Shown here: positions 33,707 through 44,514 of the stretch, piece by piece
How the letters are laid out: each line of letters opens with the position of its first letter
Numbering within the stretch: the first letter of the stretch is position 1
Source: Catonia carolina
Taxonomy: Eukaryota; Arthropoda; Insecta; Hemiptera; Achilidae
Direction: 5' to 3'
Length of the DNA: 64,000 bases
NCBI GenBank assembly: GCA_035578175.1
Contig: JAQMRL010000002.1
Span: 77,766,325 to 77,830,324, forward strand
Notes under the pieces: generated by a model
What the model saw: the letters and a program-made list of their open reading frames with translations, nothing else
Databases searched by the model: none
What the model was told of the DNA's origin: nothing
Position numbers and translations under genes: made by a program

Positions 33707-33782
33707 AATATCATGTATATTAACATACACAAATCCATAAGTCCAATCAAAAAAACAGCAATTGAAAAATTAATAAATTAGC

Positions 33783-33822
33783 AAGTTGTTGTTAAGGTGA
33801 TCAGCCGAAAGGCTGGTTTGAA
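33783..33822 (-). mobile_element. SINE-C 3' fragment
   Basis: Only the inverted tail and AGCCGAAAGGCTGGTTTGAA remain, joined directly to the second GC-rich block. Confidence 0.6.
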
Positions 33823-33825
33823 CGG

Positions 33826-34215
33826 TGAGCAGTCACCGGTGAAGTGAAGCGGGGTCGTCTGTACCGCTGCCTAATCTAATAGGAGCGAGTCGCCGACGCA
33901 GCGAGCACCTTTTACCGCTGTCGCCGGTGAAGCAAGGGGTAGGGAATGGTGGTGCAGATGACGGAAAGAATAACTGGATGTTGAGATGTCAAATCCCTGT
34001 ATCGATTCTCGCTCGCAGAGAACTCGATACTGTCACCTTCTCGACTATTGCATCGCCAGTGCGTAGACACTATATGTTGCCACTTGGTACATGCGCTGTG
34101 AGAGGTGTGACCGCTGCGCTATCTATCGGTGGCAGCAGCAACCCCATCACAGCGCCAACAGTGGGCAAAATATGAACTACGGACCGGCGTACAAGTAAAA
34201 CAGTATCAAAGTGCT
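33826..34215. repeat. GC-rich block, copy 2
   Basis: Matches 31660-32065 with about 25 bp deleted near 33920. Both copies share the long run containing GCGTAGACACTATATGTTGC. Confidence 0.75.
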
Positions 34216-34251
34216 GTCGCATATACAAGACAACAGTCCTCAAAGGGTTAA

Positions 34252-34824
34252 GACAGCACGACACGGCGACCGTAATTCTACAGATAGAAGAATAACAGAC
34301 CTCTCGTTCCCCCAATCACTTTTACAAACATCAGTTACTTACTCATTCACTGTTCACTGTCACTTTTAAGACAGGCTGGTCCCTATAATAGCTACGTAAG
34401 ATATGTTGGTCTGTTCACTGGGCTTTGTGTTCTCCTTTGATATAACCGGCACGTCCATTCTCTTTTACTTCAATTTTTACGTACTCTTCTCTCTCCCTCT
34501 CTCAGTCTCTTGCCCTTATTATGTTTTTCATCTACTAGACTAAACAAAACGAGGGTAGTTCTTTTACATTTCTGATCGCGATAACGTAATTACATTACAG
34601 TGTTATTTTCATTGCACGCCGCCATGTTCTACCTAGCTATTTTATTTATATTGTCCGTTGTTAATTTTTTCAGTTGTAAATTTTTTCTTGTACTTTTTCT
34701 TTTTTATACAAAACATTCTTTTTATTACTAATTTGGGATACCTTGTGTTAATCAGTTTTAGGCTAAATTTTTATTTAAGTTATATGTGTTGCCAATCTTT
34801 TTAATTTATCAAAACTTCAGTTGT
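34252..34824. other. Anonymous sequence
   Basis: No gene seen. The first 100 bp resemble 29756-29851. The rest is AT-rich. Confidence 0.45.
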
Positions 34825-34835
34825 TATCATGAAAT

Positions 34836-35236
34836 TGTTGTTGTTTAGGTCAACAGCCGAAAAGCTGGTTTGAACGTGTAGAGGTTTTACTAAGTAAAAC
34901 GAGGAGTGAGGTGGTTTACCATTGCCACAACTCACTGAATGGCAAAGTATGCTTATCAGCATGCCGGGCCCTCTGAAAAGCACATATTTTCCACTCTGTA
35001 AATGACACCTTCACTTCATTCACCACAGGGTCTGGCTGTACAATGAAATTCATTACTTTCAGAGGAGATAACTGTGATTAGTGTCACAGTACACCTCTAC
35101 TTCTTCTGTTCTTAAATGATTCAGTCATTTAATTGGCTGACCATGTGATAAGAAACACAACTATTTGTTTTAGCCCTGGACCAAACAGATTGAGTGTAAA
35201 TAATTTGACACTCCACCTGTCGTCTGTTATGGGCAG
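34836..35236 (-). mobile_element. SINE-C, full length, reverse
   Basis: 401 bp, with target-site duplication TATCATGAAAT at 34825-34835 and 35237-35247. One of the best preserved copies. Confidence 0.9.
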
Positions 35237-35530
35237 TATCATGAAATAATAACTTAAAACATTAGTATTATTATTATTTCATGATAACAACTGAAAAATA
35301 TACTAAGTGGATATTCACAGTTATTACTAAATCACTAGTAACTATTAAAAGTAACGGTGAACGCAAAATCACTGTCACCGTGATCACGGTGACTGGTTGA
35401 AACAGTGAACGCTCTTCACTTGTATAGAGCCACTTGATCGAGAACCTTGTGATGATTGCACGGATATTTAGTGGCGATTTGAGAGTGGACAACTACACTG
35501 TATTACAGAAGTTAAACTTATAAATAACTA

Positions 35531-36889
35531 TAGGGTGATTCAAAAAGAGCGCCGGTTTTGATGTATCAAATTAAGAGATTTATTTTATTGAAAAACTGAA
35601 AATAAATACATCAACAAGTTCATCTTACCTTCCGATTTCATGAATGAAAAATGATGTCATGCATGTGTCCTCCTCTACTGCGCTGGCACGCATCAACTCT
35701 GTCCATGAAATTGGATATTACTGCACGACAAGTTTCGACTTCCATTTGCCCGATAACCTGTCGAATTTCCTCCTTCAAGTCATTGATGTTTCCGGGTTTA
35801 TTGGCATACACCAATGACTTCAGATGACCTTAAAGATGAAAGTCACAAGGCGTCAAGTCACACGACCTTGGTAGCCATTGATGGTCGGAATTACGAGAAA
35901 TGATGCGATCCTGGAACCGTTCACGGAGCAACAACATTGTTTCTCGTGCAGCGTGACAGGTGGCACCATCCTGCTGAAACGACAACTCGTCAATGTCCAT
36001 TCCATCCAAATGACGCCACAAAAACTCCCTAATCATCGCACGGTATCGGTCTCCATTTACTGTCACGGCTTGTCCTTCTTGATTTTCAAAAAAGTAAGGG
36101 CCGATGACACTGCTCGACCAAAAGCCGCACCAAACTGTCACTCGCTGTGCGTACATTTCCCTTTCATTAACCACGCGAGGGTTTTCTAAACCCCACATAC
36201 GGCAGTTCTGTTTATTAACAAAACCGTTGAAGTGGAAGTGCGCCTCATCACTGAAAATGATTTTGTTTGCGAAGGTGTCATCATCCTGCCGTTTTCTCAA
36301 TACCCAGTCAACAAACTGTCGTCTCTTCTGGTGGTCTGCCACTTTCAAATGTTGCGTCAACTGAATTTTATACGGGTGATATTGGAGATCGTACCGAAGA
36401 ATTCTCCGTACAGAAGAACATCTTAAACCCAATTGTTGAGAACGGCGACGTATTGATTTTGCTGGGCTAACAGCCACACTGTCACGAACCAACGCAACGT
36501 TCTGCTCAGTTTGGCCAGAACGACAACGTCCAGAACTTTTAAGGTCGACTGTTGAACCCGTCTCAAAAAACTTTTTCATGAGCCTGCGAACTGTTGATTC
36601 ATTCGGTGCTTCATTACGTCCTAGAGTACCGCGAAGTCGCCTGACAGTAGCCGCATAACTCTCTCCACTCTGGTAAAATGTTTTGACAATTAACACTCGT
36701 TGCGCAATAGTAAACTTCTCCATGGTTAGACACAGACTGCGAGAGTACTACACTGCGAACAAGAGAAACTACAACTGAATCGTCAATCGGAATGTTCTCC
36801 GAAATAGAAATGAGGTCAAACAATGTTGCCAACCGATAAACAAAAATTTACCAGCCGTTTAAAAACCGGCGCTCTTTTTGAATCACCTA
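35531..36889 (-). mobile_element. Nearly intact mariner-superfamily transposon
   Basis: About 1359 bp. TIRs TAGGGTGATTCAAAAAGAGC and inverse share roughly 30 bp (one G lost on the right), with TA duplication at 35529-35530 and 36890-36891. It carries one transposase gene on minus. The TIR tip GGGTGATTCA recurs in the fold-back elements H and I. Confidence 0.9.
35638..36723 (-). pseudogene. Mariner (rosa-like, DD41D) transposase with one stop codon
   Basis: The ATG at 36723 opens a 297-residue frame: an N-terminal helix-turn-helix (MEKFTIAQRVLIVKTFYQSG, then a second HTH with RRSQQLGLRCSSVRRIL), then a DDE/D domain with IIFSDEAHFHF (first D), FQQDGATCH (second D) and DLTPCDFHL (third D). By my count 41 residues separate the second and third D, which fits rosa-type DD41D mariners. 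A TAA at 35830-35832 replaces the expected W of FHLWGHLK. The frame then continues about 63 codons to a TGA at 35638-35640. Otherwise it looks uncorrupted, so it died recently or the stop is an assembly error. Confidence 0.85.
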
Positions 36890-37004
36890 TATCATTTTGA
36901 TATTCTGTCCTTGTAAGTACTACGTCGTAAAACTCCAATGTCCTGTAATCTACTTGTTTATGGTTCCGTGCGTGTTTTTACTATTTACTTCTTTTTTTTT
37001 GTCA

Positions 37005-37262
37005 TCAGTCTCTCGACTGGTTTGATGCAGTTCTCCAAGCTGTTCTATCTTGTGCAAGTCGTTTTATATCTACATACCTGTAACAGCCTACATCTTTTGT
37101 GATTTGCTTTATATATTCTAATCTTTGCGTCCCCCTACAATTTACTCCCTCAATATTACCCTTTATTATTGATAGGTAGCCTAATACCTGGATGTTTTAA
37201 GATATGCCCCACTAGCCTATCCGTTCTTCTGGTAAGATGCTTCCATATACTTCTTTTTTCAT
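37005..37262 (-). pseudogene. LINE C-terminal fragment (first of two)
   Basis: The minus strand reads RTDRLVGHILKHPGI, then after a one-base shift near 37157 KGNIEGVNCRG, YIKQITKDVGC and AQDRTAWRTASNQSRD before a TGA. This is the common C-terminal region of an insect LINE lineage (after the RT domain: RTDRLVGH..., G...RG...R..Y..Q). It lies downstream of, and in the same orientation as, a different LINE at 37263-38080. Confidence 0.65.
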
Positions 37263-38080
37263 CCACTCCCCTTCTTCTTCTTATAGTGCATCTCCTATCG
37301 GAGGTTTGCTATCATCACAGCAATCCGGACCTTGTCGACTGCAGCTCTGAACAGTTGAACACTGCCACAGTTAAACCAATCCCTCAGGTTCTTCAGCCAG
37401 GACACACGGCGTCTTCCGATGCTCCGCCTTCCACTAATCTTTCCCTGGACTATCAGTTGAAGAAGCTTGTATTTCTGTCCTCTCATTATATGACCCAGAT
37501 ATTGAAGCTTTCTCCTTTTTATGGTGTTAATGATTTCGCATTTCTTCTGCATCCGGATCAGCACTTCGGCATTACTAACTTTATCCGTCCAGGGAATACG
37601 CCACATTCTACGGTAACACCACTTCTCAAATGCTTGTAGTTTGTCGATGTGGTCTTTCCTGAGGGTCCATGCTTCAACCCCATACAAGAGCGTGGAAAAA
37701 AACGTAACAACGCAGCATCCTCATCCTAAGCTCCATGTTGATATCCCGACTTGCAAACAACTTCTTCATCCTTACAAATGTTGATCTGGCTATCTCTATC
37801 CTCGTTCTTATTTCTCTTGTTTGGTCACCCGATTGTTCTGTCCATGTTCCCAAATATCTATATGCCGATACATTCTCTATTGGGGTGCCTGCCACTGTCA
37901 GGTTCACACGGTTCAGATCTTGAGGGAATTTTGTAATTACCATTAACTTGGTCTTCTTAAAGTTAATTTTTAGCCCATATTCATTACATCGATCATTTAA
38001 TTTTTCTAATAGGTGTTGTGTGTCTTCAAGATTGCTCGTTAACAAGACGGTATCATCAGCATACCTCATATTATTAATTA
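37263..38080 (-). pseudogene. LINE reverse-transcriptase fragment (second LINE)
   Basis: Two overlapping minus frames, split by a frameshift near 37680. The first starts at the RT active site RYADDTVLLTSN and runs through ICLKINFKKTK-like and YRYLGTW motifs. The second gives EAWTLRKDHIDKLQAFEKWC, YLGHIMRG, SWLKNLRDWFN and IANLR at the end. Order (YADD, thumb, C-terminal zinc-like tail) and sequence resemble insect non-LTR elements of the RTE/jockey range. I cannot place the clade by eye. Upstream RT blocks and the endonuclease are missing because of 5' truncation at 38080. Confidence 0.75.
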
Positions 38081-38783
38081 CCGTATTGTTCCGAATACAA
38101 GCCGCAGTTTTTCCCTAAAAATCGGTTCCATAATTTGAACATTATTGCGGCTTGCATTCGCGCTTTAATAATAATAATAATAATCGTTTCTTATTAAGCA
38201 TAAGTATATATGAATAGTTAAAGAGAGGGGTGGTGGGGGTGGGAGAGAGCCGCACTCCTTACGTAGTGCGTGTACAGTCATTTTGATCAGTTTGGTGTTA
38301 CAGTATAAAGTTTGGTAGCAGTTTTCTTATATTTCATTTTGTTTTTTATTCGATCATTTGTTTTTTGTTGTATTTTGTACTTGGCCATGAGTGATGTTAT
38401 AGGTTAAGGGTACTTTGTCTATACAAGTACCCAAAAAGTAGCGCAGGACTTGCGATACCAATTTCGAATTATTGGTATCGCAAGTCCTGCAGCTACTTTT
38501 TGGGTAAAAACGCGGAAAAGACATCCACCAAAGAAGCTGGAAGAAAACACAAATAATTTAGATAAATCCTTGTGTTCGGTATTGAACAAAAAATAAACAA
38601 AAACTTCTTAATGCTAATTAAGTAGTAAGTGTATTTGTTTGTACGGTATTTTCTTCTTAAAAAATAAAATACTTTCAAAAACATACAAGTACTGTACTGG
38701 AAATTTATTTCCTAGTTTTGATCATAATTTTTCTGATGCGGTTTAAATTCGGGTGCGGCTTGTTTTCGGAACAATACGGTAAA
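38081..38783. mobile_element. TIR element T (about 700 bp)
   Basis: TIRs TACCGTATTGTTCCGAATAC and inverse at 38758-38782 (CGGAACAATACGGTA), followed inward by AAGCCGCA on both sides. It contains an 80-bp hairpin at 38429-38505 and an ATG-led leader near 38387. The end sequence suggests a pogo-like deletion derivative, but no transposase frame is left. Confidence 0.7.
38429..38505. repeat. Strong hairpin inside element T
   Basis: ACCCAAAAAGTAGC...CAGGACTTGCGATACCAAT is mirrored after a short loop (TTCGAATT). Arms of about 34 bp with two mismatches. Confidence 0.85.
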
Positions 38784-38940
38784 TCCACTCCCCTAAGAAC
38801 CTCTAAATTACTTATTTTGTCCACCCACCTATCTTTAACATTTTCCTATAACACCACATTTCAAAAGCTTCTATCCTCTTCTTTTCTTACTAGTTTCCAC
38901 TATACAAATGATATATGGATACAGACATTGTGAATGGGAC
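38784..38940 (-). pseudogene. LINE fragment
   Basis: The minus strand reads RIEAFEMWCYRKMLKI, the block after the RT domain in insect LINEs, then decays. It abuts element T and overlaps in content with 37600-37660, so it belongs to another copy. Confidence 0.5.
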
Positions 38941-38974
38941 TACATGTAGGCTTGCAATGAATGTAAGCGTGTTT

Positions 38975-39053
38975 TTTTTTTATTACAAAGGATCGTTAGT
39001 TGGCTAATTTCGTTGAAATTGTTTTAAATATAAATAACTAAAGTGTGATTTTT
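38975..39053 (+). repeat. Array-2 linker unit, copy 1
   Basis: About 79 bp (TACAAAGGATCGTTAGTTGG ... AACTAAAGTGTGATTTTT) before HEL-A copy 6, repeated nearly exactly at 39932-40010. Confidence 0.85.
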
Positions 39054-39187
39054 ACTTTCTCTTGCCTATATGAATATTATATAGGAAGGAAAGTCTTGTT
39101 TTCATGTCGATTTTTCGAAATCGAGTTTTCACCGGATCTATACGTTTTCAGACCCCCTGAACCCAAAAAACATGTTTTTAGCGATTG

Positions 39188-39222
<35 letters not shown>

Positions 39223-39931
39223 GGAACATTGTGTGGAACATTGGTGTGTATCTCAAGAACGGAACATCGTACGAACTTGAAACTTGAAACTTAAGTTACT
39301 TACCACTACCGGACCTGACACGAACATTTTCATCAAAATCGGTCAACCGGAAGTAGTAGTTTATTCGTATAAATTTTCACTTTTTTGCGATTTTCTCAAA
39401 AACTGGTCCTACGATTTTTTTAAAATCGCCTTATTTACTCATTTTTTTATTCTCTACAAGATAGGGTAGGCGCCATGTTTGCTGAAATTCTGGGTGAGGC
39501 TGTTTTCACGTAAAAACATTTTCTTTTTAAGATTGCGGCTTTAATATGCATTTTTTTGTATAACGCTTAGTTTAGCGGTAATTAGCGATTTTCTGTTTTT
39601 TTCTCACGAAAACGTGTGAAAAATCTATTTTTTTAAGATTTCGGCCTTAGAATGCATTTACGACAAAAGTGTATTATATAAAATTTGTATGAAATTAAGA
39701 GATCTACAACTTTTATTTTAAGCATTTTTTTTGTAAAGTGCCTAGTTTAGCGTGAATGAGCGATTTTCCATATTTTTAAGCCAAACTGAGGTTGATTTTA
39801 ATTTTGCGTATTTCACTAATGTTTTTTGAGGTTAGTTTTTTGTTTATTTCTAATATTTTATTACTAATATTAGGTTTATTGTTAATTATTTGCATTGGCA
39901 AGAGAAAGTTGTGTGAATATTTCACACCAGA
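39054..39931 (+). mobile_element. HEL-A copy 6
   Basis: Complete ends. (GT)n at 39189-39217. A short deletion near 39545 relative to the other copies. Confidence 0.75.
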
Positions 39932-40010
39932 TTTTTTTATTACAAAGGATCGTTAGTTGGCTAATTTCGTTGAAATTGTTTTAAATATAAATAACTAAAG
40001 TGTGATTTTT
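39932..40010 (+). repeat. Array-2 linker unit, copy 2
   Basis: Almost identical to 38975-39053, which makes element plus linker a tandem duplication of about 957 bp. It differs from the array-1 linker. Confidence 0.85.
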
Positions 40011-40931
40011 ACTTTCTCTTGCCTATAAGAATATTATATAGGAAGGAAAGTATTGTTTTCATGTCGATTTTTCAAAATCGAGTTTTCACCGGATCTACAC
40101 GTTTTCAGACCACATGAACCCACACAAACATGTTTCTAGCGATTGGTCTGTGTTTGTGTGTGTAAACAGAATATCTCAAAAATGGAACATCGTACGAACT
40201 TGAAACTTAAGTTACATACCACTACTGGACCCAACACGAACATTTTCATCAAAATCGGTCGACCGGAAGTAGTAGTTTATTCGTGTTATTTTTCACTTTT
40301 TTGGGATTTTCTCAAAAACTGGTCCTGTGATTTTTTTAAAAATTGCCTGGTTTACTAAATTTTTTATGCTCTACAAGATAGGGTAGGCGCCATGTTTGCT
40401 GAAATTCTTGGTGAGGCTGTTTTGATGTAAAAAATTGTTTTTTTAAGATTGCGGTTTTAATATGCATTTTATCGCATAAACGTATATAATAAAAGTTGTA
40501 GAGAATTTAAAATCCTACAATTTTATTTCAAACATTTTTTTGTATAATGCTTAGTTTACCGTTAATTAGCGATTTTCTGTTTTTCTCCTCATAAAAACGT
40601 GTGAAAAGTCGATTTTCTTTTAAGAATTCGGCCTTAGTATGCATTTAATGACAAAAGTGTACATTATAAAATTTATAGGAAATTAAACGACCTACAACTT
40701 TTATTACAAGCATTTTTCTCTACAGAGCCTAGTTTAATATGCTTTTCACGGTTGATGAGCTCTGCTGTTCCACACGTTTAGACCAATCAGAATGTTTGAC
40801 AGCATTGTCAGATTGTAACTGACAAACATTACGCGCGCATAGGTATAAGAGCTGTAGTAGTTCACTTGTGTGTTGCATCTCGTATAGAACACATCGAATA
40901 TAGAGCGCATTAACATCCAATACTTTATTAT

Positions 40932-41945
40932 ACAGGGTGATTCATGAAGTTCTCCCCCCACTTCTACAGCACATTGTACTAGTAAAAATAATGAAAAAAT
41001 GTTATATAAACATAGGTCCGAAAACGCTTCGTTAGCGAGTTACAGCTAGCGAAAGTTTCGCCTGGATTTCAGTTCACCAGGTGAAATGAGGTCTTCCTGG
41101 AATTGTGGTAAGGTAGATTAAGGGGCAAATTCAATCATTTCTTATGGTTTTTGATCTGATAAATTGAATAAAACAGGTCCCAGATCTGTAAGTTAAATAG
41201 TTTTTAAGAAAACCAGTGTCAAATGCAAAAAATGGAGTGAAAAACTTATTTTTTCATCTTTGGGCAAGGATAACTGTTATTTCACCAAGAAACAGTTAAA
41301 ATTTTTCAATAAAACATGTAGAAAATTTTATTCTGAACAAACCGGTGTAAATTAAGTACACAGAAAGCGAATAGATGTTTGATTAAATGAGTTTTTATTC
41401 ATAAGAGTACAAAGTAAAATTAACCGGAAAAACTAAAATGAAAAAATGTGTTTTTTTCACTCCATTTTTTTGCATTTGACACTGGTTTTCTCAAAAACTA
41501 TTCGCTTTCTGTGTACTTTATTTACACCGGTTTGTTCAGAATAAAATTTTCTACATTTTTTATTGAAAATTTTTAACTGTTTCTTGGTGAAATAACAAAG
41601 TTATTCTTGCCCAAAGATGAAAAAATGTGATTTTCACTCCATTTTTTGCATTTGACACTGGTTTTCTCAAAAACTATTTAACTTACAGTTCTGGGACCTG
41701 TTTTATTCAATTTATCAGATCAAAAACCATAAGAAATGATTGAATTCGCCCCTTAATCTACCTTACCACAATTCCAGGAAGACCTCATTTCACCTGGTGA
41801 ACTGAAATCCAGGCGAAACTTTCGCTAGATGTAACTCGCTAACGAAGCGTTTTCGGACCTATGTTTATATAACATTTTTTCATTATTTTTACTAGTACAA
41901 TGTGCTGTAGAAGTGGGGGGAGAACTTCATGAATCACCCTGTATA
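40932..41945. mobile_element. Long fold-back element I (mariner-type ends)
   Basis: About 1013 bp, flanked by TA: TACAGGGTGATTCATGAAG ... CTTCATGAATCACCCTGTA. The arms are close to 490 bp and nearly identical, with the centre near 41440. Its arm sequence from GAAAACGCTTCGTTAGCGAG onward aligns with fold-back H for about 200 bp. No coding frame. Confidence 0.85.
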
Positions 41946-41998
41946 ATCAGCTGATTGTATGTTTATAGGTTATAATTATGATTGAAAGATAAAAAAAA

Positions 41999-42903
41999 TC
42001 TGGTGTGAAACACTCGCACAACTTTCTCTTGTCAATGCAAATAATTAACAATAAACCTAATATTAGTAATAAAATATTAGAAATAAACAAAAAACTAACC
42101 TCAAAAAACATTAGTGAAATACGCAAAATTAAAATCGACCTCAGTTTGGCTTAAAAATACGGAAAATCGCTCCTACACGCTAAACTAGGCACTGTACAAA
42201 AAAAAGCTCTAAATAAAAGTTGTAGATCTTTTAATTTCCTACAAATTTTATTATACACACTTTTGTCGTAAAATGCATTCTAAGGCCGAAATCTTAAAAA
42301 ATCGATTTTTCACACGTTTTCGTGAGAAAAAAACAGAAAATCGCTAATTACCGCTAAACTAAGCATTATACAAAAAAATGTTTGAAATAAAAGTTGTAGA
42401 TTTTTTAATTTTCTACAACTTTTATTATATAAATTTTTTCTCTAAATTGCATATTAAAGCCGTAATCTTAAAAAAACTATGTTTTTACGTGAAAACAGCC
42501 TCACGCAGAATTTCAGCAAACATGGCGCCTACCCTATCTTGTAGAGCATAAAAAATTTAGTGAACCAGGCGATTTAAAAAAAAATCGTAGGACCAGTTTT
42601 TGAGAAAATCGCAAAAAAGTGAAAAATTATACGAATAAACTACTACTTCCGGTTGACCGATTTTGATGAAAATGTTCGTGTCGGGTCCGGTAGTGATATG
42701 TAACTTAAGTTTCAAGTTTCAAGTTCGTACGATGTTCCGTTCTTGAGATATTTTGTATACACACACACAGACCAATCAGTAAAAACATGTTTTTTGGGTT
42801 CAGGGGGTCTGAAAACGTATAGATCCGGTGAAAACTCGATTTCGAAAAATCGACATGAAAACAATACTTTCCTTCCTATATATTCATATAGGCAAGAGAA
42901 AGT
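41999..42903 (-). mobile_element. HEL-A copy 8, reverse, inside element B
   Basis: Full length: TCTGGTGTGAAACACTCGCA at the left (inverted 3' end) and GGCAAGAGAAAGT at the right (inverted 5' end), both beside A-runs. Confidence 0.8.
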
Positions 42904-43534
42904 AAAAAATGGCCGACGAAATATTCAACAGAGCTACAAGAGCAAGTATTGGCAACGTTGCTGGCAAGTGATTGGCTTGCTATAAAGTGGGTGGGGGGCA
43001 ATGCAAACATTCACAGCTCATCACCCTTGCAAAATAGTATAGCGTCAGTGATTTTCCATATTATTAAGTCAAACGAAGGTTGGTTTTTATTTTGCATCAT
43101 TCACTCATGATTAAAATAAGTTTACGTTTTTTGAGGGTTAGTTTTTCTGTTTATTTCAAATTTTTTTTTACTAATGTTAAGTTTATGGTTCATTATTTGC
43201 ATTGGCAAGAGGAAGTTGTGTGAGTGTTTCACACCAGGTTTTTTTTACCGATTTTGATAATTTGAAAAATACAGAAAATCTCTAACCGTTGCTGAACTTG
43301 TAAAAACGTAAAAAAAAACACTTTAAATTAAAGTTGGTGGTTTTTAATTTTCTACATTTTCAAATTTTACATCTTTGCCCTAAAATGCATATTCATATTA
43401 AAGTCCCATCTTGAAACTTTTTTTACTGTGAGAGCACAGACCCCTAAGAATTTTAGCAGACGAAAAATGAGTAATAAAAAATTTTGCGAATGGGGTTCCA
43501 AAAATAAAAAGAATTTCAAAAAACTGCAACGTTT

Positions 43535-44514
43535 AGTACATTTGTTTTTGGAAGAAGCTTGTAAGGGGAGGGTGAGTAGGTAGAGTAGGGATAGTTTCAA
43601 GGGGACAACTGTTGTCTCCTTCTCACTTAATCATCATTCCCTCTCTTTCTGACTGTATACTACTCTGTTACAACTACTACGCTAGACTAAAAACTTTATA
43701 TTTTCTGTTGTCTTTTGCCTTTCTCCATCTGAATACCATATCTTTAATAATTTTCCACAGCGACCATTTACTTCCTTTAAAATTAATTTTCTCTCACAAA
43801 ACGAGGAGTAACGAATTCAAAGTTGGCCATTCAGCATTTCTTTTATGAAAATCATATATTGTTCTTCTCACAACACACTTATCAAAATCGTCCACTTCAC
43901 TCTTCACTTTCCTTCTCATTCTTTTCTTATGTGGTGTTCTGATTAGCACATCAGGGTTTTTTCTTTTTTCTTTCCAAATTCTTAGAACTGTACTACACGA
44001 AATCGGCATAGCTCTGGCTACACGATTTTGCACATCGGTCAGTAAAAGTGGTCCGTTTTGTTCAGGTTCTTTTTTTCATAAAATTGTATACACTGATTAT
44101 ATACTCCCTAGCCTGACCACGTATTACCTGCCTTTTCCGTATTACACTAGCACTCGTGCTCAAATTTTCACTACTACAACTAGGTTCGATTTTAATAACT
44201 AAATAAATAAAAAATAGAAACGAAACAAAGATTACATACAAAAAATTAATATAAACAAAACCAAACAACAAAAGAGTAAAAACAGTAGGCTTACAACCGA
44301 ATGCCCGAGTTGAAGACTTGTGAAGGGAATAGAACAACAAAAATAAAAAAATACAACATACAGTCAATGTTTTTAGGATTTATAGTACACTTAGGCTGTT
44401 AACGCAGCTAGCACTATGGAGAGACTGATCACTTCCCCCACCACTAAACAGAACAGCTCAGCGGCAGAGAGCGTTGGTGGGAGAGCTTCTAGCTAGAACA
44501 AATGACCTGTAGCC
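43535..44514 (-). mobile_element. Element M, copy 2, with transposase N-terminal relic
   Basis: About 980 bp. Imperfect inverted ends ACATTTGTTTTTGGAAGAAG and the inverse of CATTTGTTCTAGCTAGAAGC. Copy 1 (28726-28975) has both ends but no interior, a typical deletion derivative. The interior encodes a transposase-like N-terminus on minus. Confidence 0.65.
43794..44200 (-). pseudogene. Transposase N-terminal HTH region (element M)
   Basis: The minus strand gives RKRQVIRGQAREYIISVYNF, then after a frameshift near 44065 LLLTDVQNRVARAMPIS, STVLRIWKEK, and DDFDKCVVRRTIYDFHKR. A Q-x-R helix, an HTH and DDFDKC(V/I)VRRTI are recurrent in N-termini of hemipteran and other insect mariner-like proteins as I recall them. 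The catalytic domain is absent and the frame ends near 43797. Confidence 0.55.

Larger units (their letters stand above)
29856..34247. mobile_element. Possible piggyBac-like element with nested insertions
   Basis: TTAA then CCCTTTAACTACTGAG at 29852-29871, and the inverse CAAAGGG then TTAA at 34241-34251, fit piggyBac (TTAA duplication, CCC...GGG ends). No transposase is seen. The interval holds a pogo relic (30321-31372), a duplicated GC-rich block, SINE-C pieces, a fold-back and a deleted HEL-A. About 100 bp left of the first TTAA resembles the 100 bp right of the second in the same orientation, so tandem duplication rather than transposition could also explain the layout. Confidence 0.35.
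40737..43039. mobile_element. TIR element B, copy 1
   Basis: Ends ATATGCTTTTCACGG and inverse CTTGCAAAATAGTA, with TA at 40735-40736 and 43040-43041. It is inserted in HEL-A copy 7 and itself holds fold-back I (40932-41945) and an inverted HEL-A (41999-42903). Its own sequence is about 370 bp, related to 20866-22172. Confidence 0.7.
40011..43238 (+). mobile_element. HEL-A copy 7, split by element B
   Basis: HEL-A is read at 40011-40736 and resumes at 43042-43238 exactly where the family consensus continues (GCCTAGTTTA joined to GCGT...). The gap is element B copy 1 with its own insertions. Ends TTCACACCAGG. Confidence 0.75.

Noticed and set aside
33927..34175. GC-rich ORF of 82 residues and its antisense partner
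   Set aside because: The duplicated block at 31826-32134 is open in a different frame and on the other strand, so there is no consistent coding sequence.
36104..36470. Several plus-strand ORFs opposite the mariner transposase
   Set aside because: Shadows of the minus-strand transposase frame, with no motif of their own.
37169..37639. 156-residue plus-strand ORF
   Set aside because: Antisense to the two LINE C-terminal regions, whose minus-strand motifs are clear.
39189..39217. CRISPR-like or regulatory meaning of short repeated tracts
   Set aside because: (GT)n and (TA)n are ordinary microsatellites. There are no spaced direct repeats and the genome is eukaryotic.
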